IMG/VR virus record: IMGVR_UViG_3300032236_001191
Location: 1-64,000 of that record
Strand: one strand, 5' to 3'
From: a virus
DNA length: 64,000 nucleotides
Both the position numbers and the translations under genes were made by a program. Under the pieces are notes generated by a model. The model had not been told where the DNA came from. It searched no databases and worked only from the letters and a program-made list of their open reading frames with translations. Numbering within the stretch: the first letter of the stretch is position 1; the number at the start of each line of letters is the position of its first letter. This document shows, in pieces, positions 1 to 5,186 of this stretch.

Positions 1-4
1 AAGG

Positions 5-32
5 GCGGGGGAAGGGAGAAGCCTCCCCCCGC
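5..32 (-). terminator. hairpin terminator after the leftward gene
   Basis: GCGGGGG (5-11) pairs with CCCCCGC (26-32) around an inner GGGAG/CTCCC-rich segment. It lies just after the stop codon of the leftward gene at 45-599. The minus-strand copy ends in CCTT, so the T-tract is weak and intrinsic termination is inferred from stem strength and position. Confidence 0.5.
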
Positions 33-44
33 TTGCTTCATCAA

Positions 45-599
45 CTATGCGTTAACGAGAGCCTTTTCTTGATTTGGTGTCGCTACTACCGCACCCTGCG
101 GTAGAAGGGCTTCCAACTCTTTGATAGCGGTGATAACGCTATCCACCATACGAGGTGTAGGGTTGGACATAGCCGCAAAAGCAACTGTCAACTGAGAGAT
201 ACGGGCGTTGATGGACTTACCCAACGCTTCGCCAGTATCACCTAGCATAAGTTTCTTAGCGGCTGATTCCTCGTTCTCAGCAGACAACGCATCATCTAGA
301 GATGTGAGTTGTGCCTTGATTGAGTTAGTGTCTGCTTTGAGGTTAATCTTGTCAGACTTCGCATAAATAGCATCTGCGAAGCCATAGACATAGTCAGCAG
401 ACAAGCCCTTATGTGCGACTAGATAACCGCCAAACTGAACTACCATCTGACGGCGATTTAGGTCAGTGAAATCAAGCGGGGAGATAGATGAGTCAGACTT
501 ATAGTAGACTGAAGCATCGTTCATACCCGCAATATAACCATCTTTACCTGAACCTAGAATAGCGTTCAGACGAGTTAGGTTTTCTTTCGCTGTGGACAT
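45..599 (-). CDS. unknown leftward phage protein, 184 aa
   Basis: This 184-residue protein is not recognised. It is hydrophilic and probably mostly helical, with no transmembrane segment, signal peptide or cysteine motif. Residues around 85-140 are rich in Ala, Ser, Lys and Glu. The start is the ATG at 599, preceded on the minus strand by AAAGGT, a plausible ribosome site. It is one of only two protein genes here that run leftward, and it is fired from its own control region at 600-972, away from the main rightward genes. The separate, strongly terminated unit suggests independent timing, possibly high expression, but no function can be assigned. Confidence 0.7.
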   Translation of the reverse strand: MSTAKENLTRLNAILGSGKDGYIAGMNDASVYYKSDSSISPLDFTDLNRRQMVVQFGGYLVAHKGLSADYVYGFADAIYAKSDKINLKADTNSIKAQLTSLDDALSAENEESAAKKLMLGDTGEALGKSINARISQLTVAFAAMSNPTPRMVDSVITAIKELEALLPQGAVVATPNQEKALVNA

Positions 600-972
600 A
601 GAACTACCTTTCTTGTAAGTGGCAGAGATTGCCGTGCCCCTGAAAGGAGTTGAACCTCACAGGGGCGACAAGATAGGCTCTAATGCTCGCTCTAACATTT
701 CGGATTTGTTCCGTTTCCCTATTGTACTTTTCCGATTTGTTTGCTTAAGTCCCCCCCGTACCCTTAAGTCCGTTTTGTCCGGTTTGTCCACCAGGTGAGA
801 CTGATTGTTGGCATCTATGATCATAGACAGTAGCCTTTTGTGTTACAAGTCGGGGGGAGTGTGATCGTCACCACATGGAGTTTATTCCCAAGGAGGTAAA
901 TTTTTTTCAAGGTCGGGGGAACTAAGGCAGTAGCTTTGGTGTAGACTAGCGTCATTACGAGAGGGAATACTA
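600..972. promoter_or_regulatory. divergent control region with palindrome and repeats
   Basis: No gene is seen in these 373 bases between two divergent genes. They hold a tRNA-like hairpin (636-666), four imperfect copies of a CCGnTTTGTyC-like motif (701-711, 732-742, 770-780, 779-789), the 9-base direct repeat CTTAAGTCC at 744-752 and 763-771, the perfect palindrome TCTATGATCATAGA at 814-827, the short inverted repeat GTGA-TCG-TCAC at 861-871, and two copies of a CAAG(G)TCGGGGG motif near 846-856 and 908-918. On the minus strand TACAAT near 721-727 could be a -10 box. The arrangement fits operators or iterons; which of these is not settled by sequence alone. Confidence 0.55.
636..666 (-). 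other. tRNA acceptor/T-arm-like minihelix in a leader
   Basis: On the minus strand GCCCCTG and CAGGGGC form a 7-bp stem that encloses GAGG-TTCAACT-CCTT, which resembles a tRNA T-arm. There is no D-arm or anticodon arm, so it is not a tRNA gene. It would lie in the 5' leader of the leftward gene at 45-599. It could be a degenerate tRNA end, a leader stability element or an attachment-like remnant. Confidence 0.45.
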
Positions 973-1458
973 ATGACTAAAGACATTTATGGTAGTCGTG
1001 TAACTGGTGGGCTAGGTCCTGCAGCTGATAACCTCTTTGATCCTGCAGCAAGAGAGGCAGCAGTAGAGCGTTCCATCCAACACTCCATTAATGAGGAGAA
1101 CGCAGGCCGTAGACCACTGATTCCTAGTGGTAGATTATTCTCATCTATATGTGGACCAGGTTACGAAGAGATTGATGCTCCTACTACTGACCCCTCTAGA
1201 CCACGAGCCCACAAGTGCTGCTACAACCCTAATGCAGGTTCGGCGGACAACTCAGGCTACTTGGCTATTATGATGCGTGATATGAGCCTTATTGGGTACG
1301 ACAACGTCACTCAGGACATGTGGGACGAGCTAAAGTCGATTGACTCTACCCATACCTTCATCAATACCACTCTAGGTGGCTGGCAGTGGGAGAAGACTTC
1401 CTATGGTCAGCTCCCCCGAACCCGTCCACAATCTTTCAATCTAGGGACACAAGAGTAG
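973..1458 (+). CDS. unknown protein, 161 aa
   Basis: This is the first rightward gene after the divergent control region. Its product is not recognised. It has three cysteines (a single one in SICGPG, then a CC pair), a Pro/Arg-rich middle and a Trp-rich segment near residue 137. There is no signal peptide or membrane helix. The ATG at 973 follows GAGAGGGAA, an adequate ribosome site. The stop is followed after about 50 bases by the HslV-like protease gene, whose ribosome site lies in a hairpin, so the two could share a transcript but be translated differently. Confidence 0.7.
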   Translation: MTKDIYGSRVTGGLGPAADNLFDPAAREAAVERSIQHSINEENAGRRPLIPSGRLFSSICGPGYEEIDAPTTDPSRPRAHKCCYNPNAGSADNSGYLAIMMRDMSLIGYDNVTQDMWDELKSIDSTHTFINTTLGGWQWEKTSYGQLPRTRPQSFNLGTQE

Positions 1459-1465
1459 CTTCTAG

Positions 1466-1505
1466 CCCTCCGGTCTGCTATGATTGACTCCTACACACCG
1501 GAGGG
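1466..1505 (+). promoter_or_regulatory. hairpin masking the protease ribosome site
   Basis: CCCTCCGGT (1466-1474) and ACCGGAGGG (1497-1505) are perfect 9-base inverted repeats with a 22-base loop. The GGAGGG of the second arm is the Shine-Dalgarno site for the ATG at 1513. If folded, the RNA would hide the ribosome site of the HslV-like gene. This points to translational control by temperature, a protein or a competing strand. A terminator is less likely since no T-tract follows. Confidence 0.6.
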
Positions 1506-1512
1506 AACTGTA

Positions 1513-2088
1513 ATGACAACTATTGCTGCTATCCAAGGAGATGGATGGGTAGTTATGGGTTCAGATACTCAAGGAACTTATAACGACTCTAAGAATCTTT
1601 ACATGGTAGGACATAAAGTTTACGATAACAATGGCATTCTAATTGCTGGTTGTGGTATGGGTCGTGGTTTAGATCTCATGCACAAGGCATGGAAGGCACC
1701 GAAGCCAACTAAGAAGTTGTCCATAGACCAGTTAGAACTCTGGATGGCACGTACATTCATCCCTAAGATGCGTCAGATGTTCATTGACTCTGGCTATGAC
1801 ATGAAAGATGACGGAGACTACGCCCAGCACGAATCCGTCTTCCTAGTTGCAGTCCAAGGAACTTTATTTATTATTGATGACGACTACTCTTTCGACCGTG
1901 ATGCCCGTGGTGTGATCACATCTGGCTCCGGCGGTGACTATGCAGCTGGAGCACTCTATGCTCTTGACTCTAAAAAAGCTAACACCGTTGAAAAAGCTAA
2001 AACGGTCCTCCGGAAAGCTGTGGATGCTGCAAAGGAGTACGACATCTATTCTGGGGGAGAAACCCGTATTTACGTACAAGAAGCGTAA
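1513..2088 (+). CDS. HslV/proteasome-beta-like Ntn-hydrolase
   Basis: This protein has the fold signature of HslV and proteasome beta subunits, N-terminal-threonine peptidases. The ATG at 1513 (not an in-frame upstream ATG at 1480) gives Met-Thr-Thr, so removal of Met exposes the Thr1 nucleophile. Counting from Thr1, the GSD motif places Asp at 17, Lys34 matches the catalytic Lys33 region, IAG falls at 43-45 as in HslV, and GSGG at 137-140 matches the HslV GSGG. Length is about 190 residues against about 175 for HslV. No HslU, Mpa or other ATPase partner is seen in the window. It sits upstream of probable virion genes. It may process virion or host proteins; with no classical prohead protease between portal and capsid genes, a head-maturation role is possible but unproven. 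Confidence 0.8.
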   Translation: MTTIAAIQGDGWVVMGSDTQGTYNDSKNLYMVGHKVYDNNGILIAGCGMGRGLDLMHKAWKAPKPTKKLSIDQLELWMARTFIPKMRQMFIDSGYDMKDDGDYAQHESVFLVAVQGTLFIIDDDYSFDRDARGVITSGSGGDYAAGALYALDSKKANTVEKAKTVLRKAVDAAKEYDIYSGGETRIYVQEA

Positions 2089-2128
2089 AGTGTGGCATTA
2101 TTAACCCATCTTCCCGAAAGGTGTGTAC

Positions 2129-2740
2129 ATGGCAACCGATGATTTAGGCAATCAAGCCGTAGCTTTTGAGTGGGGCAACCTACCAATGCAACCTAACAAT
2201 GAACGAACAGACAACTTTTATAATCAAAATAAGATTATTGGGCCTGCTCTAGGTACTGGTGACAGCCACAATATCCACGCAACTGATTGGGATAGTTTTC
2301 CCGACAGTCCTTCTGATGCTGGAAACACTCGTGTAGATGGCTCACCACTTTTTAGATGGCCTTCATACGGTACTTGCTACACAACACCTCTATCCCCTGG
2401 TGGACGTTACAACAATATGTTTGAATACCTACGCTCTGTAGGTGTAGATCCTGCTACTCTTAAGGAAGCAACCTTTACTGGAGGATCTGACCAATACGAT
2501 TGGCAAAATGGTGAGTGGGATTCAGGCATTCTTTTCTGGGCTTATATTGCAAAAGATGAAATTATTTCGATTGACTGGGGTACAGGTACTGTCTACACCG
2601 GAAAAGACTTTGATGGTCTTGTAATTGGCTCTGGCCATAGTGCGGGACAAGATGTTGCGACTGATGCTCCTGAATGGTATCACTGGTTTACTGCATTTAC
2701 AAATGACCCTGCTAAAAATAACACAGCGAATTGGTTGTAA
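2129..2740 (+). CDS. probable virion protein with shared N-terminal module, paralogue 1
   Basis: The first ~27 residues carry the pattern D-x-x-GNQAV-x-F-x-WGN-x-P-x-QPN-x-x-RT, shared with the products at 2891-3730 and 3780-4079. The rest (to residue 203) differs and is rich in Trp, Tyr, Gly and Asp, as in small beta-structured surface proteins. The ATG at 2129 is chosen over a GTG at 2123 because it aligns with both paralogues and has GAAAGG eight bases upstream. A fixed N-terminus with variable C-terminus suggests a docking module carrying different displayed domains, for example on the capsid. Function is inferred; no family is recognised. Confidence 0.7.
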   Translation: MATDDLGNQAVAFEWGNLPMQPNNERTDNFYNQNKIIGPALGTGDSHNIHATDWDSFPDSPSDAGNTRVDGSPLFRWPSYGTCYTTPLSPGGRYNNMFEYLRSVGVDPATLKEATFTGGSDQYDWQNGEWDSGILFWAYIAKDEIISIDWGTGTVYTGKDFDGLVIGSGHSAGQDVATDAPEWYHWFTAFTNDPAKNNTANWL

Positions 2741-2741
2741 T

Positions 2742-2891
2742 ATGAAACTAGAAATTAAATGCAAGTGCGGAACTGAACAATCTACTGATTTTGTTTCAGG
2801 TTTAAAAGACTTTTATAACCCATGTGAAGACTGCGGTTCTAAGCATGAAGTTAAATGGATCGAATTCACACAGAAGACAGGTGAAAAGTAA
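2742..2891 (+). CDS. small zinc-ribbon protein, 49 aa
   Basis: A 49-residue protein with a CKCG pair near the N-terminus and CEDCGS near residue 29, spaced like a zinc ribbon. The ATG at 2742 lies two bases after the previous stop, and its stop overlaps the next ATG by one base, so it is translationally coupled inside the paralogue cluster. Small zinc ribbons are common in phages and can bind nucleic acid or protein; no specific role is visible. Confidence 0.7.
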   Translation: MKLEIKCKCGTEQSTDFVSGLKDFYNPCEDCGSKHEVKWIEFTQKTGEK

Positions 2892-3730
2892 TGACTAATC
2901 CAGTAGATGATGCAGGAAATCCAAGAGTTGACTTTGTATGGGGACCATTTCCTATTCAGCCTAATGATCAAAGAACTAGCTATGGTCAGGACATTGTAAC
3001 TAACCAAGATCAAAATATGGGTTGGACAACCATTCGCCCAATCGATAGTGCTAACTTAGCTACTGGCTGGGATATTATTACTCGTAACTCTGGTGATGGC
3101 TTCTACGAAGAAATTACAAATGGCCGCCAAGAAATTACAATCTACGACAGCCACGCAGAATTTGTTATCGATGGCTACGAAGGCTACCCAGGATTCCAAA
3201 CTGGTGGGGTATTTGATGACATTATTCCTAACGTAACTATCCCTAATATTGTTGGGCTGTCAGTCTCTGAAGCTGCTAATGCTTTGGATGCTGCTAATGT
3301 GCCTTACAACAATGACGGAATTACCACAGTAGGAGCAACTAGCGGAAATAACAACTCTGTTGCTAATCAGTCTGTTGATGCAGGGCTAATATTTAATGCG
3401 GGAGATGTTCCTACAGTTCACTTCCAAACTTACCACTACGTAGTAGTAGTACCTATTAACCACAACCTTGCAGGAATTCGCCCAGATTCAGGAGATGGTG
3501 ACAATTACCGATTCCTTTATCTTATGGGACGTAATTCAGGTATCCAAGTTGGAGATCAAATTACACTCCATGACACCGGTGTAGATAACTACAATCGCCC
3601 ATTTGACGTTACCGCAGTAGCAAATGATGACTCATTTAATACAGGTGGTCAGAAGATTACTATTCGCAACGGCCTCATGGATGGCACTGGCGGAAACGTA
3701 ACTAACACAGGTACATACACAAAGCCTTAA
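2891..3730 (+). CDS. probable virion protein with PASTA domain, paralogue 2
   Basis: Residues 1-30 hold the family N-terminal module (GN-x-x-V-x-F-x-WG, then QPN-x-x-RT). Residues about 70-105 resemble the third paralogue (EEI, DSH, YPGF). Residues 117-180 look like a PASTA domain: IPNIVGLSVSEA, a central helix, then an NQS-x-x-AG segment and a VPTVHF strand. PASTA domains bind peptidoglycan or muropeptides in actinobacterial and firmicute kinases and penicillin-binding proteins. The C-terminal ~95 residues are Gly/Asn-rich beta-like sequence with an RNG..DGTGG stretch. The protein could be a capsid- or tail-exposed cell-wall binder. The PASTA call rests on the motif pattern alone. Confidence 0.65.
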   Translation: MTNPVDDAGNPRVDFVWGPFPIQPNDQRTSYGQDIVTNQDQNMGWTTIRPIDSANLATGWDIITRNSGDGFYEEITNGRQEITIYDSHAEFVIDGYEGYPGFQTGGVFDDIIPNVTIPNIVGLSVSEAANALDAANVPYNNDGITTVGATSGNNNSVANQSVDAGLIFNAGDVPTVHFQTYHYVVVVPINHNLAGIRPDSGDGDNYRFLYLMGRNSGIQVGDQITLHDTGVDNYNRPFDVTAVANDDSFNTGGQKITIRNGLMDGTGGNVTNTGTYTKP

Positions 3731-3734
3731 TATT

Positions 3735-3750
3735 CCCTTAGACGTAAGGG
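3735..3750 (+). terminator. weak hairpin between paralogues 2 and 3
   Basis: CCCTTA (3735-3740) and TAAGGG (3745-3750) form a short stem with loop GACG, followed by TCTTAA. It may attenuate transcription or stabilise the mRNA end; the stem is short, so it is listed with low confidence. Confidence 0.3.
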
Positions 3751-3779
3751 TCTTAACCAATCTATAGATAGGAAACACA

Positions 3780-4079
3780 ATGGCAGTAGATAGCTCAGGC
3801 AACCAAGCGGTTGACTTTGTATGGGGTAACATGCCTCTACAACCAAATGCAGCTCGTACAGGTTCTGGACCATCAGTTGTTGTCGGTGCAAACACGGCAC
3901 AAAATCATGGTATGTCTGGATATTCTGTATACCCTTCAACCCACCTTACTATTGGGTCTTATACAGTAAATAAAAATAATGGCATCACTGAAGAAGTTAA
4001 AGCAGATAGCCATGATATTGCAGATGGATTGTGGTCTAACTACCCAGCATTCATTCCAAACGTTGGATACCAAGACTAA
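3780..4079 (+). CDS. small virion-like protein, paralogue 3
   Basis: This 99-residue protein starts with the same module as the two preceding paralogues (GNQAVDFVWGN, QPN, RTG). Its remaining ~70 residues match the middle of the PASTA-bearing paralogue (EEV, DSH, NYPAF). It thus looks like the minimal version of the family without an added C-terminal domain. AGGAAA lies six bases before the ATG. A hairpin terminator follows the stop, closing this unit. A capsid decoration or minor structural role is inferred from context. Confidence 0.7.
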   Translation: MAVDSSGNQAVDFVWGNMPLQPNAARTGSGPSVVVGANTAQNHGMSGYSVYPSTHLTIGSYTVNKNNGITEEVKADSHDIADGLWSNYPAFIPNVGYQD

Positions 4080-4101
4080 TCTTTAAAACTAAATAGCGCA
4101 G

Positions 4102-4126
4102 AGGCCAGGAGAAATCCTGGCCTTTG
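4102..4126 (+). terminator. intrinsic terminator
   Basis: AGGCCAGGA and TCCTGGCCT form a perfect 9-bp stem with loop GAAA (4111-4114), followed by a short TTTGGC tract. It closes the transcription unit of the three-paralogue cluster. Confidence 0.7.
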
Positions 4127-4163
4127 GCATATATTCATAGTTTAATAGTGGGAGAATACGTAC

Positions 4164-4424
4164 ATGTTTGGTGACATCCAGGGCTTCAAAGCTCCTAAGA
4201 AGAAACACTACCGCCATATTGGCCGTGGTGGTATTACTGTGGGCGGGATCCCGTATTGGGAACTCTGGAATGGTATAAGCTTTCCTAATGGTAGTGGAAA
4301 TTCGGAACAGTCCGAGAATCACTCAGGCGAGGAGACAAATGAGCCAGGAGAATCAGGTACAGGATCAAACACTGTGGGCAGCACCGGAACCCCTGACGGA
4401 GGAACTAGCCCGGGTACAGTGTGA
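4164..4424 (+). CDS. unknown protein with low-complexity acidic tail, 86 aa
   Basis: The first ~45 residues are basic and aromatic (KKKHYRH, IPYWELW). The rest is a disordered Ser/Gly/Glu/Thr-rich tail. GGGAGA precedes the ATG. The last 86 bases overlap, in another frame, the start of the CxxC gene at 4339, which helps explain the low-complexity tail. No family is recognised; a small structural or assembly protein is possible. Confidence 0.55.
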   Translation: MFGDIQGFKAPKKKHYRHIGRGGITVGGIPYWELWNGISFPNGSGNSEQSENHSGEETNEPGESGTGSNTVGSTGTPDGGTSPGTV

Positions 4425-4566
4425 CGGGTGCTCTGCTAGAGCCCAAGTCATAGTAACTTTACCCTATGGCGATCTTAGCTTCTGCCTGCACCACTACAAT
4501 AAAAACGCTAATGTGCTTACAGAACAAGGCGGAATTGCTAGACTTATTAACATAGAGAAGGCTTAG
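4339..4566 (+). CDS. actinobacterial-type CxxC protein (DUF7455-like)
   Basis: This 75-residue product carries CDGCSARAQV followed by an LPYGDLSFC-x-HH segment, the layout of a small zinc-binding family widespread in Actinobacteria and their phages, which I associate with DUF7455. Candidate ligands are the two Cys of CxxC, the later Cys and His. The start is the ATG at 4339, five bases after GAGGAG; an in-frame ATG at 4288 has no comparable ribosome site. Function unknown. It is one of the host clues in the window. Confidence 0.65.
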   Translation: MSQENQVQDQTLWAAPEPLTEELARVQCDGCSARAQVIVTLPYGDLSFCLHHYNKNANVLTEQGGIARLINIEKA

Positions 4567-4580
4567 GAGATACTCCACAA

Positions 4581-5186
4581 ATGTTTAATAGAAATATAGT
4601 TCAAGCTGGAAATAGAGCCCCAGGTATGGGTCTTGCAGGTGGCCTTATGGGTTTAGTCAATACAGCAAATGCCCTTCGTTTTCACCAACTACGTGAACAG
4701 ATTACAACTTCTGAAGTTGGTAAGCGTCAGATGAGTGGAGAACTAGCTCGTACAGTTGGAGATGTTGCTCGCACACATATGGGTAACGCAGAGTATAAGC
4801 AACTTCAAGAACAATTCCACGGCGTATATCATATGCCACTTGCAGCAGATCACCCATTACGTGCGCCAGGAGTTCAATGGCGTGAAGGTGAAAGCGCTGA
4901 TGCTTTTCCACATCGCATGAATCCTGAAAGTGGAAAGATGGAACCTTACTTCCCAGGACAGACAATTGTTAACATGGGTGGTGGACGTGTAGCATCATCT
5001 AAGGGTGAAGCTTTTGTTGGTGCTAGAGAAGGTAGTAATAAGAAAAATACTGTTGGTGATGATGATGATAATAATGGTGGCGGCGGAGGCGGCGGAGGAA
5101 AGCCAAAAAAAACTAAAACTACTCCAACACCACCACCAGGTAGCAAAGGTGGAAAAGTACCTTTCAGAGCACGAGGTAGATACTAA
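4581..5186 (+). CDS. unknown, probably structural protein with Gly and Lys/Pro tail
   Basis: A 201-residue protein. Residues 1-150 include a Gly/Met-rich start and helical segments. It ends with an Asp run, a run of eight glycines, a Lys/Thr/Pro-rich linker and RARGRY. The polar tail suggests a flexible, possibly DNA- or RNA-contacting C-terminus. AGGAG lies eleven bases upstream of the ATG. Its stop overlaps the next ATG by one base, so it is coupled with the histone-tailed protein downstream. No family is recognised. Confidence 0.65.
   Translation: MFNRNIVQAGNRAPGMGLAGGLMGLVNTANALRFHQLREQITTSEVGKRQMSGELARTVGDVARTHMGNAEYKQLQEQFHGVYHMPLAADHPLRAPGVQWREGESADAFPHRMNPESGKMEPYFPGQTIVNMGGGRVASSKGEAFVGAREGSNKKNTVGDDDDNNGGGGGGGGKPKKTKTTPTPPPGSKGGKVPFRARGRY

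Noticed and set aside
636-740. A full tRNA gene on the minus strand near the T-arm-like hairpin
   Set aside because: Only the acceptor and T-arm pair; no D-arm, anticodon arm or matching upstream acceptor strand is present.
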